Notes under the pieces: generated by a model | The model's input: the letters and a program-made list of their open reading frames with translations, nothing else | The model's database searches: none | Told to the model about the DNA's origin: nothing | Part shown: piece after piece, positions 43,064-51,703 of the stretch | How the letters are laid out: each line of letters starts with the position of its first letter | Numbering within the stretch: the first letter of the stretch is position 1 | Assembly (NCBI RefSeq): GCF_963666675.1 | Contig: NZ_OY762929.1 | Span: 2,852,001 to 2,916,000, forward strand | Reading direction: 5' to 3' | DNA: 64,000 bases | Source of the DNA: an uncultured Desulfobacter sp. | GTDB taxonomy: Bacteria > Desulfobacterota > Desulfobacteria > Desulfobacterales > Desulfobacteraceae | Translations under genes and position numbers: made by a program

Positions 43064-44230
43064 GTCCACATTGATTTGATCGGGGTATCCGGCGTTGGTC
43101 TACCTTTGACGGCATATTTGATGTGCTGTTTAAACTCAATAGTGTCAACCAGGTGATACTTCCATTTATCACGGAGTTCTTGGAGGGCCGTCATTGCTTC
43201 GGCTTCCGAGTCAAATCGTTGGGCCTGAAGATGGAAGAGTTGCTTTTCCGCGCGTTCCTTCTCTTTTGAAATAGTTCTTTCAACGCTCTTGACTGCGCGC
43301 TCCAGAGCCCCTTTGGATCGAATGATCAACCAACGTTGATCAATTCCATAATGGCCTAACTCCAACGTCTGGCGCTGATAATCATCGTTAATCTCCACCC
43401 ATTGATCCCATTTTAGGGCCTGTTCGATTACGGTCTTTACAATAGAAAGGGTCCCCGGGATGCGGGTGATAAACGGGATATCTTTCAAGTTGGAAGCATT
43501 GGATTCGGCATATCCTTTCGAATCCATAATCAGGTAACGAGGGGTATCGCTTGCTTTGAACTGACGAACGAGTTCACTGCTGCGTTCTTTGAAAACGGTA
43601 TTATCCGAAGCATTCCCGTCCCAGCACTTACACAAAATGGGAATGCCACCATCCTGGGATACCATCAGCTCCAGCACAGCCTGTTTCAAATCAGGACGGT
43701 GGTCTTTGGAGTAACCATGAGTTATTTTGATGGCATGTTCATTCGAATCAGGAAGATACTCCCCGGTCAATGAAAAAGATGAAGTATCCAGATGGTTGAA
43801 AAGTAAATGGATACTTTCCGACCGACAGGTAGATGAGGCGATTTCGGTGAAAAGCAGTTCAGAGCTGTAGTCGACCGCATCATCAAGACTGCGCCCGAGC
43901 TTGTAGTGATTGGAGTCCGAGGCTTGCAACCCCGGGACGGAACAAAACATCCAGCGGCTTGTTTTCGAAAAATTGAGGCGTCAGCGACAGCGGCCGATTG
44001 GAAAAACCCAGCCCATTGAGAACCATGCCGGCAATAGCTTCTCCGGCACTGATATTTTCCTTCTCATCTTTTGGTATGCGAGAGTCAATGATTTCGATGA
44101 TTTTCAAATCCTTGATAACGCCAGCAACAATACCCAAGTGGTCAATACGTTCGACTTTAACAGTTTCCAATGTTTGGTGTTTGGCCCTCTGTTTTTGTTG
44201 ATTATGATGGTGCAAAGAGGGTATATTCAA
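43060..44230 (-). pseudogene. IS1634-type transposase, frameshifted and truncated
   Basis: The N-terminal frame (44230 to about 43940) has KVERIDHLGIVAGVIKDLKI and AIAGMVLNGLGFSNRPLSLT. The C-terminal frame (from about 43950) has LQASDSNHYKLGRSLDDAVD, ITHGYSKDHRPDLKQAVLEL, YLIMDSKGYAESNASNLK and SVERTISKEKERAEKQLFHL. They join as one IS1634-family DDE transposase with a shift near 43935 (a CCCCGGGA stretch). The C-terminus ends at the junction with the glycosyltransferase stub, so the last ~150 residues may be lacking. It is dead. Confidence 0.82.
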
Positions 44231-44438
44231 ATTTTTTAAAATTCAACTGCTCAATGTCGATTGTCCGAACAATAAATACCTTTTACCCTTCTGACTCAAC
44301 AAGAACCGATTGAGCAATGATCAAATGTCAAAATGAATCCATAAGGCTTGGATCGTTCTGTTCCCGTTCGGTCCCTGAACCCTTCCAGTTATAAATGGCT
44401 GAATATGTGACTTTAAAATACATGGTGAATCTGAATTT

Positions 44439-44636
44439 TTAATCGTGAATGATCTTAACCCTGCCAACAAGGCCATTTTCCAATCGGACTTTTATGCCAT
44501 GGGGATGAAAAGACGATTTTGTTAAAATATTTTTTACGACGCCTTGGGTCAGGACGCCCGTTTTTTGGTCTTTTTTTAATACAATGGATACGGTTTGTCC
44601 GATTTTGATTTGCGTTCTATTTTGTCCGCCAGTCAT
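44439..44636 (-). CDS. ywbE: YwbE family protein
   Basis: 65 residues from ATG 44636 (a GTG 12 bases earlier is also in frame). It matches the DUF2196/YwbE pattern: KIGQTVSIVLKKDQKTGVLT, QGVVKNILTKSSFHPHGIKV and RLENGLVGRVKIIHD. This is a small beta-barrel-like protein of unknown function, close to full length. AGGG lies 11 bases before the ATG. It follows the next minus-strand gene by 21 bp and may be co-transcribed with it. The 44231-44438 gap beyond has nothing I can name. Confidence 0.88.
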   Translation of the reverse strand: MTGGQNRTQIKIGQTVSIVLKKDQKTGVLTQGVVKNILTKSSFHPHGIKVRLENGLVGRVKIIHD

Positions 44637-44657
44637 TATACTTTTCACCCTATATAA

Positions 44658-45110
44658 TTATAATCTTTTACACTTAAACTCATCGATAGACGCATCTAAG
44701 ATATTACGTTCAAGTTGCATATCAGGTTTCCACCATACAGCATGATCTCGTTGCCTTTTTGCAAATTCCTGCTGTGCATTTATTACATTTCCTTGTTCCT
44801 TTTCTGTGAACATGCTGGAAATCTCATCACCTGCAGCGAATACAATATCGCGACTTTTTATTAAAAACTCTTCATCAAGGACGCCTTTTTCATTGACGTG
44901 CCAATAATAATAAATAGCACGTATAACCTCAATTGGCTGTCGGTTCTCAAGCTTTACACAAATTTCTGCAACACGCACACGCTTTCCGGCAAATCTTTCT
45001 AATTTTTCCTCACTTGTTGCTTCTATCAGACGTTGGAATTTATTGATTGAGACGCGGAGAATTTCGGATTCATCTGTGATAATAAAATATCTAACTGATG
45101 CAGAACTCAT
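44658..45110 (-). CDS. Hypothetical protein
   Basis: 150 residues from ATG 45110, chosen because GGGGTGACC precedes it; the longer frame starts in AT-rich DNA. Soluble. The sequence includes VRYFIITDESEILRVSINKF, FAGKRVRVAEICVKLENRQP and AIYYYWHVNEKGVLDEEF. I recognise no family, although the order of strands suggests a compact alpha/beta fold. It is just upstream of ywbE. The plus-strand stretch 45111-45500 shows only short repeats of CAGAATAAA and no supported gene. Confidence 0.7.
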   Translation of the reverse strand: MSSASVRYFIITDESEILRVSINKFQRLIEATSEEKLERFAGKRVRVAEICVKLENRQPIEVIRAIYYYWHVNEKGVLDEEFLIKSRDIVFAAGDEISSMFTEKEQGNVINAQQEFAKRQRDHAVWWKPDMQLERNILDASIDEFKCKRL

Positions 45111-45500
45111 ATGGTCACCCCATTTCATTTTTAGTTGAAGAGATCGATAAATTGCTTCTGGATAAATTAAACAATGTTTTGGATAATGAACAAAAAAAAA
45201 TGCCAATCTTCTTACGGAAACTTCCAAGATCAGGAAAAATTCAAAGTGAAGGCTTTAAAAAGCCCCTCAGTGGAAAATTTCAGAATAAAATACATATTTT
45301 TCAGAATAAATGCAGAATAAAATATGCTAAGGGGCTTAAAATTAAGCAAAAATTTAGAAAACATGATTATCAAATAATCGCAGGTGATTCTGTTGTGGAT
45401 TGTTTTAAAGGATGACCAAACACAGCCGCAATCCCTAAGCTTGATCAAAAATATGCTGTTATCATAAAACATTGACAATGGATAATTAAATCCAATCTCC

Positions 45501-46397
45501 CTAGTTTCGTGGATGGGCTTTGTCGTACACCGCCATCAGGCGATCCATGCTCACATGAGTGTACACCTGGGTGGTAGACAGGCTGGCATGGCCCAATATT
45601 TCCTGAATACCTCGAAGATCTGCACCGGAATCCAACATATGGGTGGCAAAGGTATGCCGTAAGGTGTGGGGTGATATTTTTAGGCCTAACCCGCATTCCA
45701 AGACCACCTGATCCATAATACGTCGAATGGACCGCCTGCCAAGCCTTCCAAAATTTTTATTTAAAAACACGGCAGAATAATTTTTCTTAAGATCAGCGCG
45801 GTAGCTTTGGATGGCATCAAGGGCACTTTTACCCACTGGTATGATGCGCGTTTTATTTCCCTTGCCCAGTACCCGGATCAATCCGGCATTAAAATCAATA
45901 TCCTGGATGTTGAGCATGTGAAGCTCACCGATTCGCATGCCCGTGGAATAAAAGGTCTCAAACATGGCAAGATTGCGCCTGTCCTTCCAGGTATCTCTTT
46001 TCATAGTGTCCAGCAGCCTGAAAATGTCATCAATTTTCATAGCCTTGGGAAGGGCTTTCTCAAGTTTTGGAAAAGGGATGGCATCAGCAGGATTTAGCGT
46101 GATGAGCCCTGATCTGACCAGGTAATTAAAAAAAGATTTTAATACGGATAGACGCCTTGAAAGGGTTTTTTTACTTTTTTTCAAGGCAGTCTGGGCGGCA
46201 AGATATCTGCGCACGATCATTTTGTCTACCTGTCGGGCCGTTTTTTCAAAGGCCTGTTGCCAATTTTCGTCCCGGTAGTTGCAAGTCTCCAGATAAAAAA
46301 GGATAAAGCTTCTTATATCCGTAAAATAGGCACGAAGCGTATGGGCAGAATACCCTTTTTCAGCTTCCAGAACAATCAGATAGTCATCAAGAATCAT
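45501..46397 (-). CDS. xerC: XerC/XerD-type tyrosine recombinase
   Basis: 298 residues, full length. An N-terminal SAM-like core-binding domain (1-100, YLIVLEAEKGYSAHTLRAYF) precedes the catalytic domain. The first Arg is in FYSTGMRIGELHMLNIQDID, Lys in GKGNKTRIIPVG, His-x-x-Arg in SPHTLRHTFATHML, His in LGHASLSTTQVYTH, with Tyr in the same motif. It cuts and joins DNA; as XerC/XerD it resolves chromosome dimers at dif. Which of the two it is, or whether it is an element integrase, cannot be told from this window, but the length and N-terminus favour XerC/D. No dif site was seen next to it. Confidence 0.92.
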   Translation of the reverse strand: MILDDYLIVLEAEKGYSAHTLRAYFTDIRSFILFYLETCNYRDENWQQAFEKTARQVDKMIVRRYLAAQTALKKSKKTLSRRLSVLKSFFNYLVRSGLITLNPADAIPFPKLEKALPKAMKIDDIFRLLDTMKRDTWKDRRNLAMFETFYSTGMRIGELHMLNIQDIDFNAGLIRVLGKGNKTRIIPVGKSALDAIQSYRADLKKNYSAVFLNKNFGRLGRRSIRRIMDQVVLECGLGLKISPHTLRHTFATHMLDSGADLRGIQEILGHASLSTTQVYTHVSMDRLMAVYDKAHPRN

Positions 46398-46523
46398 AAC
46401 GGTCTATTCCTACGCAAGTCTTATGTTTCAGAGCAGAGTGTTCACAAGCGCCGAAGGCGGTATGTGGATGGCCGGGAACCCGGTGACATTGAAGGAAATA
46501 TACTCAAAGCCCGGAAATAAATA

Positions 46524-46907
46524 CTATTCGTTTTGCTTATAACCATAATTATAAGCTCTAATACCTTGAGCGGGCGTTTCCTGGTCAATAGTCTTGACAA
46601 TTCCCTGTCGTTCCATTTCATTAATCAGCTCTACGGATTGTTTGTAAATAATTCCCAGTTTCCTGGATAATTCGGAAATTGAAGCATAACCACTATTCTT
46701 GACTATATTCACGGCTCTTAAAAACTCCCGACCATTAAATTGTTGATAATTGAACAATTTAGCAACACTATCAAATTTTAATTGGATATCTACAAATCTA
46801 TCCCTGACATCATGGCTAAGATCAGGGGAATCTTCATCAACTGACGTTTCAATTATTTTTAAAACGACATAAAGAACCTCCAAAAGTTTAGTGATTTCAG
46901 ATTCCAT
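46524..46907 (-). CDS. Winged-helix protein with FtsK-gamma-like C-terminus
   Basis: 127 residues from ATG 46907; the frame extends to 46982 but the leading part is hydrophobic and probably not coding. An N-terminal helical part (SEITKLLEVLYVVLKIIETS) precedes a winged helix: FLRAVNIVKNSGYASISELS, RKLGIIYKQSVELINEMERQ, GIV. This pattern resembles the FtsK gamma DNA-binding domain. It may be a transcription or replication regulator. There is no clear ribosome site. It lies 126 bp upstream of the recombinase on the same strand, so a joint role in recombination is conceivable. Confidence 0.7.
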   Translation of the reverse strand: MESEITKLLEVLYVVLKIIETSVDEDSPDLSHDVRDRFVDIQLKFDSVAKLFNYQQFNGREFLRAVNIVKNSGYASISELSRKLGIIYKQSVELINEMERQGIVKTIDQETPAQGIRAYNYGYKQNE

Positions 46908-47901
46908 CGTAGAAAATATGTAACGTCTCAATAAAAATAGTGTTAAACCAATACACTGCAAAGCATTAAAGCCATGTAGCACCCAAATACAGCAGAATTC
47001 ATACCAAGTACTAATAATTCAAATTATTATGATTTTATGCCAAAGTGATATCGGTCCAAAAAACCTATGAATAAGCTGTTTCAATAGGACCAAAAAATTT
47101 GGTATTAATAAAAATTAATATTTATAACGATTTGTTATGAAGTTACAAAAATTTCACCCAAAACTAATTATTTCACTTATCACAATCCATACATTTTTTT
47201 TAACAGCAAGCGATGCTTGTTTCTAAAAAATCCTTCAAAAAAAACCGACCAAAAAATTTTATAATCGTGGATTTCCATAAAAATTTTTTAGCACAAAAGG
47301 TGGTGGTTCAAAATACAAACATAGAAGCTACTCCTCAGATACTAAATAATGGTAACAAAAGGCTTCGCATGGAGTGATCTATTATGATCTGTCTTATGTT
47401 GATACGCAAATGTTTTTTTGGAATTTTAGATAGTTACGTTGAACAGAGTGAATAAGTTTCCGTTGAGCAGAGCGAATAAGGCAGGACGCAAAGTAGACCT
47501 CTTTGAAAAAGTGGGCCTACTTTGCATGTCCTGCCCCCCTACCCTCATATAATAATCTTCATTTTCATTTATTTTTGCTAATTTTTAGATTTTTAAAGAA
47601 AAATAAAGTTAATTAAAGAGAAATAAACGGAAATAACGGTTTTTAAATATTTATGAATTGAAATAATCGTGGCTCGCGATTTTTGAGTAGTTAAATCAAC
47701 TTCCTCAATACTGAAAAATCCTATTTATTTAATTTTATTATAATAATTAAATATTTCTTGACAGATGAATATCAATGTTATTATTTAAAAATTTAATGGA
47801 TATCTTGCTTACCTGTCCATTTTCTCCAGAAGTTTACCTCATATATATTATCAGGCCTTGTATTTGTCATTCAAATATTGGATATCCACTGATTTTTATG
47901 G
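46908..47901. other. AT-rich gene-free region with repeats
   Basis: About 1 kb, clearly more AT-rich than the genes around it, with no supported gene on either strand. Two 20-base direct repeats (CGTTGAACAGAGTGAATAAG at 47437 and a variant at 47461) stand directly before a strong hairpin at 47481-47534. The region separates two minus-strand units. It may be a former element or a promoter-rich spacer. Confidence 0.5.
47481..47534. repeat. Strong hairpin following 24-bp repeat units
   Basis: Left arm GCAGGACGCAAAGTAG (47481-47496), right arm CTACTTTGCATGTCCTGC (47517-47534) with one bulge; the loop is about 20 bases. No T run follows, so it does not look like a simple terminator. It could be a small RNA, an attachment site or a MITE end. 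Confidence 0.6.
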
Positions 47902-48399
47902 CTATCGCAAGTTGCCCCAGGGGCCTTCGGACTGCTCCTCCCCAGGCCTTAACTCAAGCTGAAGCCCTTTTAAAAAATTACGCAGCATCTGGTTTTTGCA
48001 TTCCCTGTAATGTTTGTGCCCGGGTTTTCGAAAAAAGGCGCTTAATTCATGTTTGCTGATTTTCACACCAGCCAGGGATAAAACTCTGATCATATCTTCT
48101 GCTTTAAAATTTACAGCGATCTTCAGTTTTTTTAAAATAGCATTATTATTTAGTATTTGCTCGGGTTCAGGTTGAGCCCCCTCCCTTTTTCCCCGTTTAT
48201 GATTGATGAATCCATTCAAAAAAATGGCCAATTCTGTATCCATGCATTTTTTACAGGCGGGATCATCATCTTTTTTCAGCCAATCACTGACCTGCCCCCG
48301 TGACACCTCATAGTTGGCCTGTCCAAAAACGGAGATCATTTCTGAATCACTGAGACCAAAAATATATCGAATCCTTCGTAAAATATCATTTTTATTCAT
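47902..48399 (-). CDS. DUF1456 family protein (YehS-like)
   Basis: 165 residues from ATG 48399. Two repeats of the DUF1456 unit appear: NDILRRIRYIFGLSDSEMIS ... VSRGQVSDWLKKDDD, and NNAILKKLKIAVNFKAEDMI ... ISKHELSAFFRKPGHKHYRE. The ending (NQMLRNFLKGLQLELR) also fits. The function of the family is unknown; the repeated helix-turn-helix-like units suggest nucleic acid or protein binding. There is no strong Shine-Dalgarno. It lies 55 bp after the zinc-ribbon gene on the same strand. Confidence 0.9.
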   Translation of the reverse strand: MNKNDILRRIRYIFGLSDSEMISVFGQANYEVSRGQVSDWLKKDDDPACKKCMDTELAIFLNGFINHKRGKREGAQPEPEQILNNNAILKKLKIAVNFKAEDMIRVLSLAGVKISKHELSAFFRKPGHKHYRECKNQMLRNFLKGLQLELRPGEEQSEGPWGNLR

Positions 48400-48454
48400 A
48401 TTATATAATACCAATCCCATTGTCTTTTAATTATATTAGTCTTTTTGTAAGAGG

Positions 48455-48865
48455 TTAGAACATTTTTATCAGCTCCGCAATGCTCTTTACGAGTTGTCCA
48501 TGTCCTTGGTGAATGTAGATTCCTATCTGCGCGATCAACGAATATGCTACGGCAAATTGGGCCAAAGCATATCCGGCAACGGTGAACTGGCTGACGCTGA
48601 TAACACCAAACCCGAATTGGGATAGTGTAAAAATACCACATGCAAATTGTCCGATGGCGATGATGCCTTTTGCCGGGACAGGTATCCTGTTTGGACTGTA
48701 CTTGAATGAGATGTGAACCCATGGCCACCCGAACAGGGTTGCTTTTGATTTGTATTCAAAACCCCAGCCATCCCATTTTTCTTTGGTGGGGAACGGTGTG
48801 CCGCACTGCGGACAAGCCATCGCTTGTTCGGATATCTCGTGCCGGCATTCGCGACAAGGTTTCAT
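48455..48865 (-). CDS. Zinc-ribbon protein with hydrophobic repeat domain
   Basis: 136 residues from ATG 48865, preceded by GGGGAGGGG. It starts with a zinc ribbon (CRECRHEISEQAMACPQCGT: two CxxC pairs) and continues with about nine repeated short hydrophobic units of the form 'G.F..GIF.LSQFGFG' (IGQFACGIFTLSQFGFGVIS, VAGYALAQFAVAYSLIAQIG). These units probably make a small membrane-embedded or parallel beta structure. I know similar proteins only as hypothetical. It may be co-transcribed with the DUF1456 gene downstream. Confidence 0.75.
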   Translation of the reverse strand: MKPCRECRHEISEQAMACPQCGTPFPTKEKWDGWGFEYKSKATLFGWPWVHISFKYSPNRIPVPAKGIIAIGQFACGIFTLSQFGFGVISVSQFTVAGYALAQFAVAYSLIAQIGIYIHQGHGQLVKSIAELIKMF

Positions 48866-48891
48866 ATCCCCTCCCCTTTTTTCAGCCAATC

Positions 48892-49341
48892 AGATAAGTG
48901 CCGGTTCCTGTGGCAATCCGGACATCCTGTTCATTGTAAAGATCAATTTTTGTAACCACGATCCGTCTGCCGGCCCTGATAATCCGGCTTCTGCATTCAA
49001 AGGATTCTCCCCTGCCCGGCCTTAAATAATCCACCCGAATATTAATCGTGGCAGATTCAACAAGTTTTTGACTGATTACTTCAAAAGATTTGCCTTCCTG
49101 GAATTTTGCACAGGAAATCAGTGCAGAAAGCCCCCCCGGTCAAATCAAGCACTGATGCGGTGACGCCGCCGTGCAAAATACCGGCAGATGAATTTCCTAT
49201 GAGATCCGCTTTCATCTCAAAGGTGGTAAGAGCCTCTCCTGAATTGTAATCCAGATCTTTTATATCAATGCCAAGAACCTTGTTGAACGGCAGCATCTCA
49301 AGGTAGTATTTTTTTATATTCTCAATCACATGGTCACTCAT
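48892..49341 (-). pseudogene. PaaI-type hotdog thioesterase, frameshifted in a C tract
   Basis: The N-terminal frame (start ATG 49341) has FNKVLGIDIKDLDYNSGEAL, TTFEMKADLIGNSSAGILHG and GGVTASVLDLTGG. A second frame continues LSALISCAKFQEGKSFEVIS, then INIRVDYLRPGRGESFECRS and RIIRAGRRIVVTKIDLYN. Together they form an approximately 150-residue hotdog thioesterase that would hydrolyse acyl-CoA. The frames switch in a run of seven C at 49131-49137. One base more or less restores the gene, so this may be a sequencing error or a slippage switch rather than true decay. Confidence 0.82.
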
Positions 49342-49399
49342 ATCAATTCTGCTTAATTTTAGTTTCAGTAATATATATCGTACTAACAGCAGATGCACA

Positions 49400-49603
49400 A
49401 TGAGCGAGATTATTGATGTTTCAAATTGTTTGATGAATTTGCCATATACCATGGATTCAGCAATGGCAGCCGATGCCGTTAAAGCATTTAAGCCCAGGTT
49501 GGTTTATCCCTATCACACGACAAGCAACAAAGAGGATCAAGTGCCGGGCTTCATTGAATTAATGAAAGGATTTGATGACGTTGACATCCAAATTTTAAAA
49601 TAG
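49400..49603 (+). pseudogene. C-terminal relic of MBL-fold hydrolase
   Basis: The frame reads LMNLPYTMDSAMAADAVKAF, KPRLVYPYHTTSNKEDQVPG and ends DVDIQILK. This fits the C-terminal end of metallo-beta-lactamase-fold proteins of the type 'P....M....A.....KP...PYHY'. The metal-binding HxHxDH motif and three quarters of the protein are missing. It overlaps no other gene apart from being opposite to the thioesterase start region. Confidence 0.6.
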
Positions 49604-49612
49604 CGCATGTTT

Positions 49613-49654
49613 CCAATACACCGGGTGGCTCTATGCCCCCCCCCGGTGTATTGG
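49613..49654. terminator. Bidirectional hairpin, probable terminator
   Basis: Arms CCAATACACCGGG (49613-49625) and CCCGGTGTATTGG (49642-49654) are perfectly complementary (13 bp). It lies between the plus-strand MBL relic and the minus-strand methyltransferase gene end. T runs are only weak on either side. Confidence 0.55.
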
Positions 49655-49697
49655 CCGGCGATATGCCGTCTTGCGTATCAAGCATTTAAAAAACGGT

Positions 49698-50471
49698 TTA
49701 AATTTTTTTCGCTATATAAAAAGCATACCCATAATATTTTTTGTACTTTTTATATAGTTGAGCTTCATGCCGCTGGTTTACGATAAATTGTTCGGCAATT
49801 TTGTTGCCGGCATTTTGTTTCAAGAAAAGTTCATCTACAGCTACTTTGGGCGCAAAGTAATTTTCAATCCAGCAGTTTTCAGGCAAAATAAAAGCGGCGA
49901 CGGGTATATACCCGGATTTCTGCATCTGCGCCACTTTATTGGAGACCGTGTCTATTTCCGGATAGGCATCCATCCAGAACGCTTCGATCTCTGCGGGACG
50001 TTCCTCCGTAAACCATGTTCCTTCCGAAACCGCAAGATAACCGCCTGTCTTCAGCAATTTGCGCCATTCATTAAGGCCCCGTTGAAAGCCAATGTTGTAG
50101 ATCGCTCCTTCGGACCATATAAGATCCAACTGCTCATCCTGGAAGGGGAGATCTTCCATCGATTTAACAATGCCTTTCACTTTATGCTGAAGACCAAGCT
50201 TTTCAGCATTCTGGTTGAACAGGTCGATAAAAGCAGGAAAGATGTCGATACCTGTAATATTCCCAGGTGCATGCTGTGCTAATATCATTGTCTGTCCACC
50301 TGATCCGCAGCCAATGTCGGCAACAAGAGATTTGTCGTTAAGGTTGTCGATAAAACTCAATGCCTTGATGGTTACTTCCGGGCTCCCCGGCCCCTGTCGT
50401 TTCAGACTCGCAAAATATTGGCAGATCAATTCCACATCGAACTCATGAATTGATTTATATTCATCGTTCAT
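49698..50471 (-). CDS. Class I SAM-dependent methyltransferase
   Basis: 257 residues from ATG 50471, preceded by GGAGAG. SAM-binding motif I is VADIGCGSGGQTMILAQHAP; the acidic loop is GIDIFPAFIDLFNQ, with SMEDLPFQDEQLDLIWSEGA as motif II/III. The C-terminal part (SEGTWFTEERPAEIEAFWMD) resembles small-molecule methyltransferases of the UbiE type. The substrate is unknown. The start overlaps the stop of the acetyltransferase gene (TAATG), so the two are coupled. Both are on the minus strand, and the gene ends at a hairpin. Confidence 0.9.
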   Translation of the reverse strand: MNDEYKSIHEFDVELICQYFASLKRQGPGSPEVTIKALSFIDNLNDKSLVADIGCGSGGQTMILAQHAPGNITGIDIFPAFIDLFNQNAEKLGLQHKVKGIVKSMEDLPFQDEQLDLIWSEGAIYNIGFQRGLNEWRKLLKTGGYLAVSEGTWFTEERPAEIEAFWMDAYPEIDTVSNKVAQMQKSGYIPVAAFILPENCWIENYFAPKVAVDELFLKQNAGNKIAEQFIVNQRHEAQLYKKYKKYYGYAFYIAKKI

Positions 50472-51016
50472 TATTCTCTCCAATGCTGAGGCTGGTTAAG
50501 TACATCAGAACATTCCACCGTTCCCCCGGCTTTGCCGATAATCCCCGAAGACAGTTCAGCTACCATCCAGGCGCCGGCATGTTCTTCCGGGATCGAATAT
50601 GGAGCTTTGAACCCCAATTTGCCGGCAGGAACGAATCCCGAGCGGGGATAATAATCAGGATGTCCTAAAACAAAAACCAAATCCACCCCGTTTTTCTTTA
50701 ACCGGTCAAGGCCGTCTTTGATAAGAAGGCCCCCAACACCAGTGGATTGAACCTCCGGAAGCACTGCAAGAGGCGCCAATATACGTGCTGAAACCAAAAT
50801 TGGAGATTGTGCGATGTTTACTTTTGTAAAAAGAACATGCCCAACAATAGTTTCATTTTTAACAGCTACAAGAGAAAGCAAAGGTTCTGCGGTTTGGTCA
50901 TCGAATAAATCATGTACAAGCTGGGCGATCACCGGCCCCTTTACCTTTCCAAATGCCGTTTTATGAATTTTTTCTATCTCCAGTCCATCAAATTCCTGTG
51001 AACTTCTTATTTTCAA
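50471..51016 (-). CDS. GNAT-family N-acetyltransferase
   Basis: 181 residues. The acetyl-CoA site is LAVLPEVQSTGVGGLLIKDG; before it NETIVGHVLFTKVNI and after it VFVLGHPDYYPRSGFVPAGK. The pattern HPDYYPRSGF...LGF..PY..P is characteristic of a YhbS-like subgroup of GNAT acetyltransferases with unknown small-molecule substrates. It is translationally coupled to the methyltransferase that follows (TAATG). No clear ribosome site is seen; upstream AAAGGATAGAATATT has AAGGA 9-10 bases before the ATG. Confidence 0.9.
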   Translation of the reverse strand: MKIRSSQEFDGLEIEKIHKTAFGKVKGPVIAQLVHDLFDDQTAEPLLSLVAVKNETIVGHVLFTKVNIAQSPILVSARILAPLAVLPEVQSTGVGGLLIKDGLDRLKKNGVDLVFVLGHPDYYPRSGFVPAGKLGFKAPYSIPEEHAGAWMVAELSSGIIGKAGGTVECSDVLNQPQHWRE

Positions 51017-51126
51017 TATTCTATCCTTTTTGAATTCAATAATCAGTATTGAAACTGTATTAAAAGCTGCATCGTTATCAGCTATAACAGCCTGAAAATA
51101 TAGTTATTTATAAAATCGAAAGGGGG

Positions 51127-51268
51127 TTACTGATAAAAGGAAATATAAGATAGATGGATGCAAAAACGGTTCCCGTATTGAAGCCGGATCTGCACCCTAT
51201 TATTCAGAAATAGAGTGATTAGACTGAGATGTAATACCAATCCATTACCGATTATCTTTTATCAGTAA
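51127..51268. repeat. Inverted repeat pair, 13 bp, 116 bp apart
   Basis: TTACTGATAAAAG (51127-51139) and CTTTTATCAGTAA (51256-51268) match perfectly. The enclosed sequence shows no gene. A small non-coding mobile element or a pair of binding sites is possible. It lies in the 51017-51612 gap, which holds nothing else I can support. Confidence 0.45.
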
Positions 51269-51612
51269 CGATTTGCACAATATCCAATAAGTTAAAAAAC
51301 AAAAAAAATCCTTTTAAACCGCTTGTAATTAATTGAGGCGTTTCTTATATCATTTATTTAAAACAGTTGTCAAATATCATAATTCCATTTCTCATTGAAC
51401 CACGGGGACTGTTCTCCACCCGGGCGCACCGGCGCCCCCAATCCCATCGGGCTGTCCATTGTCCGCCTGTTGTTCGGAAGGCAAAAATACCCTTGAGATT
51501 CTGGATATTGTTGTAGTGTATTTCAATAGGTTGCTTAATTTTGCCACTTGATAAAATTCAAAGAACCAGCTAAGCATGTTGCCCGCTATAAATAATGACG
51601 GGAGCAATGAGT

Positions 51613-51693
51613 ATGAACAAGCTTGAACTAATTCAGGCAATCAAAGATAGAGCAGGGCTTACCAAACAGGAATCCACAGACAATGATTATTAA
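51613..51693 (+). pseudogene. HU/IHF-family relic (N-terminus)
   Basis: MNKLELIQAIKDRAGLTKQE followed by STDNDY and a stop. The first ~20 residues match the start of HU-type DNA-binding proteins (MNK.ELI.A....AGLTK.EA). About 65 residues including the DNA-binding arm are missing. GGGAGC lies ten bases upstream. Confidence 0.7.
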
Positions 51694-51703
51694 GGCCCTG
51701 TGA

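Noticed and set aside
45098..45415. 105-residue plus-strand frame with repeats of CAGAATAAA
   Set aside because: Low-complexity, partly antisense to the upstream end of the 44658 gene, no ribosome site.
47437..47534. CRISPR array from the two short repeats
   Set aside because: Only two imperfect copies with a four-base spacer and no cas genes.
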